In this document: positions 9,155 to 17,393 of the stretch, in pieces
Layout: every line of letters begins with the position of its first letter
How positions within the stretch are numbered: the stretch's first letter is position 1
Source of the DNA: Flavobacteriales bacterium
GTDB lineage: Bacteria > Bacteroidota > Bacteroidia > Flavobacteriales_E > Vicingaceae
Assembly: GCA_018608405.1 (NCBI GenBank)
Contig: JABAZP010000038.1
Coordinates: 1 to 64,000, forward strand
Direction: 5' to 3'
DNA length: 64,000 bases
The notes under the pieces: generated by a model
Told to the model about the DNA's origin: nothing
The model's database searches: none
Seen by the model: the letters and a program-made list of their open reading frames with translations, nothing else
Made by a program: the position numbers and the translations under genes

Positions 9155-9637
9155 ATGTTTAGTAAAATCAAGCGAACAGCTTATCCTCCCAATGAAAAGC
9201 CATTAATGGTTTTTGATGGGAATTGTGGTTTTTGTAAGTATTGGGTAATTCGCTGGAAAAAAATAAGTGGGCTAGAGGTTGATTATAGGCCGTACCAAGA
9301 GGTTGCTATAAATTTTCAAGACATTTCAGAAAACCATTTTAAAGAAGCTGTGCGCTACATTGATTTAGACGGAAATGTTTTTACTGGCCCAGATGCAGCT
9401 TACATTACTTACTTCAATAAAAACAAAGTGAAATTTTTGCACTTATGGTACAAGGAAAAGGCTTGGTTTAGGAACTTGAGCGATTTCGCTTATCAGTTTA
9501 TAGCTGATAATAGGAATACCATGTCTAAGATTACCATTAAGTTGTTTGGAAAAAATCCTGCAAACCCTAAACCGTACTGGAAATATTACTTACTCGGATT
9601 AATAGCTGTTATAATTAGTCTATTATTTTTATTGTAA
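9155..9637 (+). CDS. DCC-family (DUF393) thiol-disulfide oxidoreductase-like protein
   Basis: A 160-residue protein with the defining DGNCGFC motif at about residues 21-27, a thioredoxin-like CxxC-type redox site near the start, followed by the WVIRWKK helix and RPYQEV. The C-terminus has one membrane helix (about 143-160), so the domain is probably membrane-anchored. The substrate is unknown for this family. TAATTTTG at 9143-9150 overlaps the stop of the preceding gene and ends 4 bases before the ATG, so the gene may have its own leaderless promoter. Confidence 0.85.
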   Translation: MFSKIKRTAYPPNEKPLMVFDGNCGFCKYWVIRWKKISGLEVDYRPYQEVAINFQDISENHFKEAVRYIDLDGNVFTGPDAAYITYFNKNKVKFLHLWYKEKAWFRNLSDFAYQFIADNRNTMSKITIKLFGKNPANPKPYWKYYLLGLIAVIISLLFLL

Positions 9638-9757
9638 GCCAATATTTAATAGCCACAACTGTTTTTTGAAATGAGGTTAAATGATTTAAATCTTTTTGAT
9701 GAATTTTTGGAGACAATCCATTTACAATGTTGAACAAGAATTGATAAAACGGTTTCA

Positions 9758-10471
9758 TTATAAATTAATAATGAGGCCAACTCCCAAATTAAGAGCAGAT
9801 ATTTCTCTTGTCACTGTTTGCCTCCTTTCTGCTTGACTAGCCCCTGATGCAAGTGTTTCGGTAATTTTTTCTTCAAATTCTTGCGTTGCTAACATTCCCT
9901 CTCCATTTAATCTAAGTGCTAATTTTCCCTTAAGCCTGATTCTAAAATGCACTCCGTAGTTCACACCAAAAGAAGCACCGTAAACTGCAGCCGAATTAAA
10001 CTCGTAGTTATCATCTTTGGATTGGATATTTACAAAAGGTCTTTCAGAGTTAATTATTCCTCCCAATACTTTTAAGTCAACAATAAAATTCTGCGAACCA
10101 AAAGAAAAGTAGGGCCCAAGCATGATGTACCCGTTTGTCCAGCTTTTTGAAGTTATGTCAAAGTTTAAATTACGAAAACGAATGTCTGTTTTTAGTTGAT
10201 CGATAATACCTTGATCGTCAACAGAATTATTAAAAGCTCCAATATTCACGCCTATGCCCAACAGCTTAGAAAAATAAGCGCCTGCCTCAAAGCTATAATA
10301 TATTCCAGGATTTGCTCCTGCGCTGCTTAAACTATCAATTTCTCTATACACAGATAAAGGTATGTTAGTGCCAGCATTTAAGGAAATGAAATGCGGGTGA
10401 GCCAACTGAGCAGAAAGTACACCGGTTGAGAAAAAAGCAACTGCAGCGAATAATAGTTTGAATAATTTCAT
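9758..10471 (-). CDS. Outer-membrane beta-barrel protein, unknown function
   Basis: A 237-residue protein with a signal peptide (about 1-21, ending SAQ). The remainder alternates hydrophobic and polar residues in repeated strands (for example YIMLGPYFSFG, AVYGASFGVNYGVHFRIRL) and ends in LNLGVGLIINL, a typical C-terminal barrel strand. An outer-membrane beta-barrel of about 8-10 strands is likely. No specific family or ligand can be assigned. It starts 6 bases after the TonB-C-like gene and was probably transcribed with it. Confidence 0.6.
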   Translation of the reverse strand: MKLFKLLFAAVAFFSTGVLSAQLAHPHFISLNAGTNIPLSVYREIDSLSSAGANPGIYYSFEAGAYFSKLLGIGVNIGAFNNSVDDQGIIDQLKTDIRFRNLNFDITSKSWTNGYIMLGPYFSFGSQNFIVDLKVLGGIINSERPFVNIQSKDDNYEFNSAAVYGASFGVNYGVHFRIRLKGKLALRLNGEGMLATQEFEEKITETLASGASQAERRQTVTREISALNLGVGLIINL

Positions 10472-10477
10472 AATTGC

Positions 10478-11002
10478 TTAATATACAATAGTGATAGTTC
10501 CTTCCGTCTTAAGAGGTCCCTTTAAATTTTCATCAAACTTAGCTATTTTTGCAGCAGTTTGTGCCTTAATGTATAAATAATTGTTTGAGGTAGTACTTCC
10601 TGATTGGCCAGGTTCTGCAGAAAGAACGTTCCCATAACGGTCTACCACAACTTTCACGACAACCGTTCCTTTGTCTTGTGTACCAATAGAAACTTTTGGT
10701 TCACGAATCATTTTGCGGTCTTTCATCAAGTATTTTACTGTAAAGTCTCCAACTTTTAACGTTGTTTCCTTCCCTGAAGGGATAAACACTCCATCGTAAG
10801 GGACATATTCGTTGAAAAATACACTTGTGACTTCTTTCATTGAAATCAGTCGTTCCTTGCCATTTTCATATACCTTCCACACATCATTATTTAACGAAAG
10901 TACCACGCAATCAATCTTATCACCCGACTTCAATACGATTGAATGTTGGGCTGAAAGTGAAAAGGATAAAGTAATCAGGAAAAATGCAAGTAACTGTTTC
11001 AT
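10478..11002 (-). CDS. Exported protein with TonB-C-like domain
   Basis: A 174-residue protein with a signal peptide (about 1-18, ending LSAQ). The first half has a small beta-rich domain with KSGDKIDCVV and WKVYENGKERLISMKEV, resembling short repeats that precede TonB-like modules in Bacteroidota. The C-terminal half (GTVVVKVVVDRYGNV to the end TITIVY) resembles the TonB C-terminal alpha/beta fold, but the protein has no membrane anchor or Pro-rich linker, so it is probably not an energising TonB. The ATG at 11002 is chosen over an upstream ATG because the signal peptide begins there. It precedes the beta-barrel gene by 6 bases. Confidence 0.65.
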   Translation of the reverse strand: MKQLLAFFLITLSFSLSAQHSIVLKSGDKIDCVVLSLNNDVWKVYENGKERLISMKEVTSVFFNEYVPYDGVFIPSGKETTLKVGDFTVKYLMKDRKMIREPKVSIGTQDKGTVVVKVVVDRYGNVLSAEPGQSGSTTSNNYLYIKAQTAAKIAKFDENLKGPLKTEGTITIVY

Positions 11003-11112
11003 GTTTTTATTCAAATTTATGGTGTTACTTGGTTTAAACGACATAGTTGTTCTACTGTTTTCAACAGTTTGTTTTTAATAGCACTGTTAACATATTTTGC
11101 AACCAACTAATA

Positions 11113-11142
11113 TTGTCAGGCTTAAGTTTAATAGTACTTTTG
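11113..11142 (+). promoter_or_regulatory. bamD operon promoter, near-perfect Bacteroidota consensus
   Basis: TTG at 11113-11115, a 19-base spacer and TACTTTTG at 11135-11142 match TTG-N19-TAnnTTTG exactly. The box ends 4 bases before the ATG at 11147, so transcription should begin at or next to the start codon and the mRNA would have essentially no leader. Confidence 0.7.
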
Positions 11143-11146
11143 CACC

Positions 11147-11974
11147 ATGGTGAGGAAGTATGTCTTTTTTGTTGGTTTGATAGTTTCGTTATTCTTTGCA
11201 AGCTGCAGTGAATATCAGAAAGTATTAAAGAGTCCCAACCCTGAATTGAAATACACAAAAAGCATTGAGTATTATGAAGATGGTGAGTATCTCAAAGCGA
11301 TGCCATTGTTTGAAGAGTTACTACCCCTATATAAAGGAACAGAAAAAGGGCAGAAGCTTTTTTTCTACTATGCATATGCGAATTATCACATAGACGATTT
11401 ATTTCAAGCTGCTTATATGTTTCGAAGCTATGCTTCAACGTATTCGTTAAGTGAATATGCCCAAGAGGCCTTATTTATGAGTGCCTATTGTAATTACTTA
11501 GATGCGCCAGGACCAACCTTAGATCAAACACCTACAAAACTTGCATTAGAGGAGTTACAAATTTTTGTAAATACCTATCCTAAAAGTGAATTAGTTGATT
11601 CTGCGAACACTTTAGTAGATATTTTGAATAGTAAACTAGAGGCAAAAGAGTATTTAAATGCACAGCAATATTTTAAAATTCGCAAGTATCAGTCTGCAAT
11701 TGTAGCATTGAACAATATGATTACCAAGTATCCAGACACAAAATACTTGGAGGAAATTAAACTAACCATATTAAAAAGTTACTATTATTTGGCTTCAAAC
11801 TCCGTAGTTTCAAAGAAAAAACAACGATTTGACGAAGGAATAGAGGCTTATTATGATTTTATTGATAATTTCGCAGATGGAAACAGCATAGAAGAAGCAA
11901 AGCTTGTTTATGCAAAATTAATTAGGGAACAAGAGCGTTTCCTAGCCGAAAAACGAAGTAAAGATGAACTATAA
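11147..11974 (+). CDS. bamD: Outer membrane assembly lipoprotein BamD
   Basis: A 275-residue lipoprotein: signal peptide followed by the lipobox FFASC with Cys20, then TPR repeats (KYTKSIEYYEDGEYLKAMPLFEELL, FYYAYANYHIDDLFQAAYMFRSY, and later units). BamD is the essential lipoprotein partner of BamA in inserting beta-barrels into the outer membrane; it acts on the periplasmic face. Length and repeat layout fit the family. It opens a run bamD-rpoZ-coaBC-porD with overlaps, so envelope assembly is coupled to core metabolism genes. The promoter directly upstream suggests a leaderless message. Confidence 0.9.
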   Translation: MVRKYVFFVGLIVSLFFASCSEYQKVLKSPNPELKYTKSIEYYEDGEYLKAMPLFEELLPLYKGTEKGQKLFFYYAYANYHIDDLFQAAYMFRSYASTYSLSEYAQEALFMSAYCNYLDAPGPTLDQTPTKLALEELQIFVNTYPKSELVDSANTLVDILNSKLEAKEYLNAQQYFKIRKYQSAIVALNNMITKYPDTKYLEEIKLTILKSYYYLASNSVVSKKKQRFDEGIEAYYDFIDNFADGNSIEEAKLVYAKLIREQERFLAEKRSKDEL

Positions 11975-12293
11975 AGAAGTAGACGCAGCAAAGTCAACCA
12001 TCACTAGAAACACTGTTGATATTGATTCTAAGACAGGCAATATCTATGAGGCGATTGCAATTATATCAAAACGTTCAAACCAAATTGCTCTTGAAATGAA
12101 AGAGGAGTTAAATGGTAAGTTAGCTGAATTTGCTACCACTACGGACAATCTTGATGAAGTTTTCGAAAATAGAGAGCAAATTGAAATTTCTAAGTTTTAC
12201 GAAAGTCTACCAAAGTCAAATGCTATAGCAATGACAGAATACATGACTGGCGGTACGTACTTCAGAAATCCAAAAGACGACACTGAAGCATAA
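11964..12293 (+). CDS. rpoZ: RNA polymerase omega subunit (Bacteroidota type)
   Basis: A 109-residue RpoZ: NIYEAIAIISKRSNQI (about 27-42) is the conserved omega helix that contacts the beta-prime subunit and aids polymerase assembly. The extended C-terminal half is typical of this phylum. The ATG lies inside bamD (11-base overlap), so it is probably translationally coupled to it, and it stops 1 base before coaBC. Confidence 0.9.
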   Translation: MNYKEVDAAKSTITRNTVDIDSKTGNIYEAIAIISKRSNQIALEMKEELNGKLAEFATTTDNLDEVFENREQIEISKFYESLPKSNAIAMTEYMTGGTYFRNPKDDTEA

Positions 12294-12294
12294 C

Positions 12295-13479
12295 ATGCTG
12301 AAAGGCAAAAATGTACTTTTAGGAATAAGTGGTAGCATCGCAGCATATAAATCTGCTTTGTTGTGCAGAGAACTTATTAAAAAAGGTGCAAATGTGAAGG
12401 TGTTAATGACTCCCGATGCAGTCGGTTTTATTACACCACTTACTTTATCAACACTTTCCAAAAATCCTGTTTACTCCGAATATTCTGATAAAAAGACGGG
12501 AGAATGGAACAACCACGTAGAGTTAGCCAAATGGGCTGACTTTTTTTTGTTGGCTCCGGCAACACAAAATACCATTGCTAAAATGGCCAATGGTATTTGC
12601 GACAATTTACTCTTAGCTACTTACTTTTCGATGCAAAATAAAACATATTTCGCTCCAGCGATGGATTTAGATATGTTTAAACACCCGTCAAATCAACAAA
12701 ACATTGAAAGGTTGGAAGGTTTTGGCAATGTTCTCATCCCTTCTGAAAATGGGGAGCTAGCAAGCGGGTTAGTGGGAGAAGGAAGAATGGCAGAAGTGGA
12801 AAATATTATAAAAGCCATTTCATCTCAGGATCGCTCTTGGGTAGGAAAAAAAGTAGTTATTACTGCCGGTCCTACTTATGAAGCCATTGATCCTGTTCGA
12901 TTTATTGGTAACCATAGTTCAGGTAAAATGGGTTATGCTTTGGCAGAAAAAGCATTAAATAAAGGTGCTGAAGTAATTTTAATTTCCGGTCCTACTCAAT
13001 TGACGGCCCCAAAAGGCGCAAAATTGATACAAATTAAATCGGCAGGAGAAATGTTAGCTGCGGTTAGAGCACAGGAAGCCAATTTATACATCTGTGCTGC
13101 TGCGGTTGCAGATTACACAGTTACGACGCCTTCAGATCAAAAAATAAAGAAGAAAACAGAAACCTTATCGATTGAGTTAACGCCTACCGTTGATATTTTA
13201 GCGGAGATAGGAGCTAATAAGAAGGAAGGAGACTTTGTTGTGGGCTTTGCCCTTGAGACAAACAATGAAGTTGAAAATGCTCAATCTAAAATGCAACGTA
13301 AAAATTGCGATATGATTATCTTAAATTCTTTGTGGGATAAAGGAGCTGGATTTGGAGGTAATGACAATAAGATTACCATACTTCACAAGGACAATAACAT
13401 TCAAAATTTTGAGTTAAAAAGTAAGTCTGCAGTGGCACAAGATATTATAGATAGCATACAATCGAAATGGCTCGTATAG
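12295..13479 (+). CDS. coaBC: Bifunctional phosphopantothenoylcysteine decarboxylase / phosphopantothenate-cysteine ligase
   Basis: A 394-residue fusion that makes 4'-phosphopantetheine for coenzyme A. The N-terminal flavoprotein CoaC domain (1 to about 175) has LLGISGSIAAYK, His74 in the NNHVELAKWAD motif (the catalytic His) and PAMDLDM. The C-terminal CoaB domain starts at KKVVITAGPTYEAIDPVRF, with the GxHSSGKMG nucleotide loop and AAAVADYT. One oddity: the loop LASGLVGEGRM has Ser157 where the E. coli enzyme has the Cys that protonates the decarboxylation intermediate. This may be normal in the lineage. The last 13 bases overlap porD. Confidence 0.93.
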   Translation: MLKGKNVLLGISGSIAAYKSALLCRELIKKGANVKVLMTPDAVGFITPLTLSTLSKNPVYSEYSDKKTGEWNNHVELAKWADFFLLAPATQNTIAKMANGICDNLLLATYFSMQNKTYFAPAMDLDMFKHPSNQQNIERLEGFGNVLIPSENGELASGLVGEGRMAEVENIIKAISSQDRSWVGKKVVITAGPTYEAIDPVRFIGNHSSGKMGYALAEKALNKGAEVILISGPTQLTAPKGAKLIQIKSAGEMLAAVRAQEANLYICAAAVADYTVTTPSDQKIKKKTETLSIELTPTVDILAEIGANKKEGDFVVGFALETNNEVENAQSKMQRKNCDMIILNSLWDKGAGFGGNDNKITILHKDNNIQNFELKSKSAVAQDIIDSIQSKWLV

Positions 13480-14360
13480 TTTTATTTTCACTCTTATTTT
13501 CGCTTTCAGGGGTTGTTTTCTCCCAAGAATTAAACTGTATAGTTGATGTAAATTCTCGTCAAGTAGATGGTAGTGAAAGAACCATGTTTGATGAAATGCA
13601 GCGACAGATTTTTGAATTAGTGAATGGTCGTAAGTGGACTTCAGATGACTTTCAAACTCATGAGCGAATAGATTGCAGCATACTGATTAACCTAACAGAG
13701 CGGGTGAGTGCCAATGAATTTAAAGGGAACATTCAAGTACAGGCTTCTCGGCCAGTATTTAATTCGGGATACAAAAGCCCCATCATGAACATTAGAGATG
13801 AGGACTTTGTCATTCGCTTCAATCAATTTGAACCCTTAATTTACAACGAGAATGCTTATGGCGGTGAGTTAGCGACTATACTAGGTTATTATGTATACAT
13901 GATTTTGGGTTACGACTACGATAGTTTCTCTTTTGAAGGAGGAACAAAGTTTTTTCAACAAGCACAGCAAATTGTAAACTTTGCACAAGCTTCTTCTCAA
14001 AGTGGGTGGAAGGCTTTTGAAGATCAGCGGAACAGGTATTGGTTAGTAGATAATGCCTTAAGTGCTAGGTTTAAACCTTTACGGAAATTGTATTACGACT
14101 ACCACATCAATGGATTTGATATCATGCAGCAAGATATGGGAAGGGCAAGGAGACAGATTACAGCAAGCTTAAAGTCGCTTCGTCCCATTCACAACGTTGC
14201 ACCTTCTTCCTACAACTTACAAGCATTTTTTAATGCAAAGTTGCAAGAAGTATTAAATCTCTATGAAGAAGCGACCCCGCAGGAAAAAACTGAAATCAGT
14301 GAGCTTCTAATTACCATTGACCCCGGAAATTCAAACAACTACGATAAGTTGAGAAAATAA
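13467..14360 (+). CDS. porD: Type IX secretion system-associated PorD (DUF4835)
   Basis: A 297-residue exported protein with a signal peptide (about 1-19, ending FSQ) and the hallmark DUF4835 sequence: ELNCIVDVNSRQV, the region around FNQFEPLIYNENAYGG, an ILGYYVYMILGYDYDSF segment and a final LLITIDPGNSNNYDKL. This family is annotated as PorD, linked to type IX secretion (the Bacteroidota outer-membrane export route); its exact function is not well defined. It overlaps coaBC by 13 bases and precedes recN, the usual order in flavobacteria. A sorting-domain cargo protein is encoded at 46427-48217. Confidence 0.85.
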   Translation: MARIVLFSLLFSLSGVVFSQELNCIVDVNSRQVDGSERTMFDEMQRQIFELVNGRKWTSDDFQTHERIDCSILINLTERVSANEFKGNIQVQASRPVFNSGYKSPIMNIRDEDFVIRFNQFEPLIYNENAYGGELATILGYYVYMILGYDYDSFSFEGGTKFFQQAQQIVNFAQASSQSGWKAFEDQRNRYWLVDNALSARFKPLRKLYYDYHINGFDIMQQDMGRARRQITASLKSLRPIHNVAPSSYNLQAFFNAKLQEVLNLYEEATPQEKTEISELLITIDPGNSNNYDKLRK

Positions 14361-14393
14361 ATCTTTCTTATTTTATTAATCAGGATAACGGCT

Positions 14394-14401
14394 TAACTTT
14401 G
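14394..14401 (+). promoter_or_regulatory. Candidate recN promoter (-7 box)
   Basis: TAACTTTG at 14394-14401 matches TAnnTTTG and ends 4 bases before the recN ATG. The position expected for TTG, 19 bases upstream, reads TTT. If used, the recN mRNA would be leaderless. No LexA-type operator was recognised around it. Confidence 0.4.
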
Positions 14402-14405
14402 AGTC

Positions 14406-16061
14406 ATGCTGAAACAACTTTCCATTAAGAATTTCGCGTTAATTAATCGGGTCGAAATTGACTTTTATAGCGGACTTTCTGTTATAACAGGAGAGACAGG
14501 TGCAGGGAAATCTATATTGTTAGGCGCTTTAGGGTTGATTCTTGGAAATAGAGCAGACCATTCAGTTTTAAAGGACAGTTCCAAAAAATGCATTGTAGAA
14601 GGAAGTTTTAAATTAGAAAACTACGCACTTCAGAAATTTTTTGATGAAAATAATCTAGATTATTCCGATGAAAGCATTCTCCGTAGGGAGATTAATGGAA
14701 ATGGGAAAAGCAGGAGCTTTATAAACGACACGCCGTGTACCCTTGATGTTCTTAAAAAGCTGGGTGTTCAGTTAATAGACATTCATTCCCAAGAGCAAAC
14801 GCTTCAAATTAACGATGCTACGTTTCAACTTAAAATAATAGATGCCTTAGCAGGTAGTGCCGATTTACTTCAAGCCTACAAACTTAATTTTAAGAATTAC
14901 AGTGATTTAAAGAAGAAGATTAGCACTTTTCAAGCAGATCTTGCAGAGGCCAAGCAACAAGAAGATTACTTAAATTTTCAATTTGAAGAGTTAGCTAAAC
15001 TAAATCTCCAAGAAGGAGAGAATGAAACCTTAGAGCAGGAGCAAAGGCGTTTTGCTAACAGTGAAGAAATTCTTAGAAATTTGTCGTTTGGACAGAATTT
15101 ACTTTCTGAAAAGGAGGAAAATATAACAGATCAGCTATCCTCATTAAAACAAGTTTTAGCTCAATCAAAACGCTACGATGAAAGTTTTGGAGAACTGCTA
15201 GGTCGCGTGAACAGTGCTTTAATTGAATTGCAAGATGTTGCAAGTGAATTGGAGGAGAAGGCTCAATTATTTGAATACGACCCTGAACGACATCAATTCG
15301 TTGAGGAACGATTGGGAGAGATTCATAGACTTCAAAAGAAGCACCTCTGCGTGAATGCAGATGATTTGATAGAGAAAAAAGAGAGTATCGAAACTCAGTT
15401 ACTAGGTGTCACCAACTCTGATGAGGCACTTCGGAAGTTAGAAATTGAATTGGTCGAAGTAGAGCAAAAGATAGCCGAGCAAAGTGCTGAATTAACGAAA
15501 GGTAGGGTATCCGTTTTAGGTGCATTTCAACAACAGGTGGAGGATACGCTGAAGCTTTTAGGAATTCCATTTGCCAAACTAGAAGTTAAGCATCAGCAAC
15601 TTTCAGAATATACTAAGGATGGGAAAGATACATTTGACTTTCTATTTTCTGCTAACAAAGGGATTGCACCTGCGTTGGATTCCAAAACAGCATCAGGTGG
15701 TGAGACATCTAGATTAATGCTAGCCATAAAGGAAATACTTGCCAAGCACCAACATTTACCGACCATATTGTTCGACGAAATTGATACGGGCGTTTCCGGA
15801 GAAATCGCTGAAAAGATGGGAGCTATTTTAGCAAATATGGGGCATCAACGTCAGGTGATCTCAATTACTCATTTACCGCAATTAGCAGCAAAAGGGGAGC
15901 ACCATTACTTTGTATACAAAGAGGTTGTAGATGAAAGAAGCATTACACAGCTGAAAAAGCTTTCACAAACAGACCGAATTGAAGAAGTAGCAAAAATGCT
16001 GAGTGGCGCAACAATGACAGATGCTGCGCTGAATAATGCTCGAGAATTATTACAGATATAA
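14406..16061 (+). CDS. recN: DNA repair protein RecN
   Basis: A 551-residue SMC-like ATPase for double-strand break repair. Walker A is GETGAGKSILLG at about residues 31-42; a long coiled coil fills the middle (about 150-370); the ABC signature ASGGETSRLMLA and Walker B ILFDEIDTGVSGE lie near 430 and 460, then the ITHLPQLAA switch. All catalytic motifs are intact and the length is normal. It follows porD with a 45-base gap that contains its own promoter-like element, and fabI starts 39 bases after it. Confidence 0.95.
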   Translation: MLKQLSIKNFALINRVEIDFYSGLSVITGETGAGKSILLGALGLILGNRADHSVLKDSSKKCIVEGSFKLENYALQKFFDENNLDYSDESILRREINGNGKSRSFINDTPCTLDVLKKLGVQLIDIHSQEQTLQINDATFQLKIIDALAGSADLLQAYKLNFKNYSDLKKKISTFQADLAEAKQQEDYLNFQFEELAKLNLQEGENETLEQEQRRFANSEEILRNLSFGQNLLSEKEENITDQLSSLKQVLAQSKRYDESFGELLGRVNSALIELQDVASELEEKAQLFEYDPERHQFVEERLGEIHRLQKKHLCVNADDLIEKKESIETQLLGVTNSDEALRKLEIELVEVEQKIAEQSAELTKGRVSVLGAFQQQVEDTLKLLGIPFAKLEVKHQQLSEYTKDGKDTFDFLFSANKGIAPALDSKTASGGETSRLMLAIKEILAKHQHLPTILFDEIDTGVSGEIAEKMGAILANMGHQRQVISITHLPQLAAKGEHHYFVYKEVVDERSITQLKKLSQTDRIEEVAKMLSGATMTDAALNNARELLQI

Positions 16062-16070
16062 GAGAAAAAC

Positions 16071-16078
16071 TATATTTG
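16071..16078 (+). promoter_or_regulatory. Candidate fabI promoter (-7 box)
   Basis: TATATTTG at 16071-16078 is an exact TAnnTTTG box, 22 bases before the fabI ATG; no TTG is seen at the expected upstream distance, which lies inside the end of recN. Transcription would start near 16084, giving a leader of about 15-20 bases. Confidence 0.45.
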
Positions 16079-16100
16079 CGTACTTACAAAACCATATAAC

Positions 16101-16910
16101 ATGTCAAACAACTTACTACAAGGGAAAAGAGGAATTATTTTTGGTGCATTGAACGAGCAATCAATTGCTTGGAAGGTTGCAGAGCAAGCAAAGGCACAAG
16201 GTGCAACATTTACCTTAACCAATGCTCCAATTGCAATGAGAATGGGGGAGATTCAAAAATTAGCAGACGCTTGCGATGCGGAAGTTATCCCGGCAGATGC
16301 AACTTCAGTAGAAGAATTGGAAAATCTAATTACCAAGTCAATGGAAGTATTGGGCGGTAAAATTGATTTTATTCTGCATTCAATTGGGATGTCACCGAAC
16401 GTTAGAAAAGGTAGACCATACGATGGAACAAACTACGATTGGTATCATAAAACCATGGATGTTTCTGCCATGAGTTTGCACAAAGTATTACAAGTCGCTA
16501 AAAACATGGACGCAATCAACGAATGGGGTTCAGTGATTGCTTTGACGTATATCGCGGCGCAACGAGTATTTCCTGATTACAATGATATGGCAGACGCTAA
16601 GTCGTTATTAGAATCAATTACAAGAAGTTTTGGTTACCATTATGGTGAAGCGAAGAAAGTAAGAATAAACACCATTTCTCAATCTCCAACAGTTACAACT
16701 GCAGGAAGTGGAGTAAAAGGCTTTGATGGATTTATTAAGTATGCAGAAGATATGTCTCCTTTAGGAAATGCTTCAGCACTTGATTGCGCTAATTATTGCG
16801 TAACCATGTTCTCTGATCTGACAAAATATGTCACCATGCAAAACTTGTTTCACGATGGAGGATTCTCAAATACGGGAGTCACTCAGAAAGTGATTGAAAA
16901 GTTTTCTTAA
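16101..16910 (+). CDS. fabI: Enoyl-[acyl-carrier-protein] reductase (NADH)
   Basis: A 269-residue FabI, which reduces trans-2-enoyl-ACP in the last step of each fatty-acid elongation cycle. It is an atypical short-chain dehydrogenase: the active site uses Tyr150 and Tyr160 with Lys167 (Y-x6-K), all present here, and the cofactor loop reads GKRGIIFGALNEQSIAW. The SPTVTTAGSGVKGFD block is the substrate loop. A strong intrinsic terminator follows at 16957-16992, inside the convergent gene's 3' end. Confidence 0.95.
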   Translation: MSNNLLQGKRGIIFGALNEQSIAWKVAEQAKAQGATFTLTNAPIAMRMGEIQKLADACDAEVIPADATSVEELENLITKSMEVLGGKIDFILHSIGMSPNVRKGRPYDGTNYDWYHKTMDVSAMSLHKVLQVAKNMDAINEWGSVIALTYIAAQRVFPDYNDMADAKSLLESITRSFGYHYGEAKKVRINTISQSPTVTTAGSGVKGFDGFIKYAEDMSPLGNASALDCANYCVTMFSDLTKYVTMQNLFHDGGFSNTGVTQKVIEKFS

Positions 16911-16928
16911 AAGAAAGGTATTGAGCGC

Positions 16929-17315
16929 CTACCGCTCCAAATCTATATAATCTACCAAAACGCCGTCTTCGAAAATAAGTCGGCGTTTTTTTATTTCTCT
17001 TTTGTTAGGATCGAACGAATGGTCAATGAATATATTGATTTCTCCGGTATACCAGGATGCAAAAACATTATCCGGATTTTGGAACAAATCCTCAATGCCC
17101 ACCATTTTCATGTTGTGGTCAAAGCCTTTTAATTCAACTAATTTTAAACGGTTGTTTACAATTTCCCAAACGCCAATGTATCCTCTTTCATTTTCGGAGG
17201 AATAGGAGAGGAAAGCGTCTTCAATTCCGTGGTGCTGCAAGTAGGCTTCCAATGGTTCTTCCTGGAAGCTTAGTTTTCGTTCGTTGTAAATTAAAAGTTC
17301 TGCTGTTTTTGACAT
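16929..17315 (-). CDS. Conserved hypothetical protein
   Basis: A 128-residue soluble protein with no signal peptide. It has ENERGYIGVWEIVNNRLKLVELKGFD in the middle and FASWYTGEINI near residue 85, a layout that I associate with small Bacteroidota proteins sharing a W-E-I-x-N-x-x-L and W-x-x-G-E-I pattern, often in or near cell-surface or phage-derived genes; function unknown. The C-terminal 20 codons overlap the fabI terminator hairpin. Confidence 0.65.
   Translation of the reverse strand: MSKTAELLIYNERKLSFQEEPLEAYLQHHGIEDAFLSYSSENERGYIGVWEIVNNRLKLVELKGFDHNMKMVGIEDLFQNPDNVFASWYTGEINIFIDHSFDPNKREIKKRRLIFEDGVLVDYIDLER
16957..16992 (+). terminator. fabI intrinsic terminator within the opposing gene
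   Basis: AAAACGCCG at 16957-16965 pairs with CGGCGTTTT from 16981, with an extra CTT/AAG pairing in the stem and seven T residues (16986-16992) after it. On the other strand the same bases encode the KKRRLIFEDGVL part of the convergent hypothetical protein, so the sequence serves two purposes. Confidence 0.75.
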
Positions 17316-17393
17316 GCTAGTATTTAAAAAACAAAGGTTCTTATATTCCCTTGAAATGCGATGGAAATCGAGTTTCTTTTGTCTAGTTTAATG

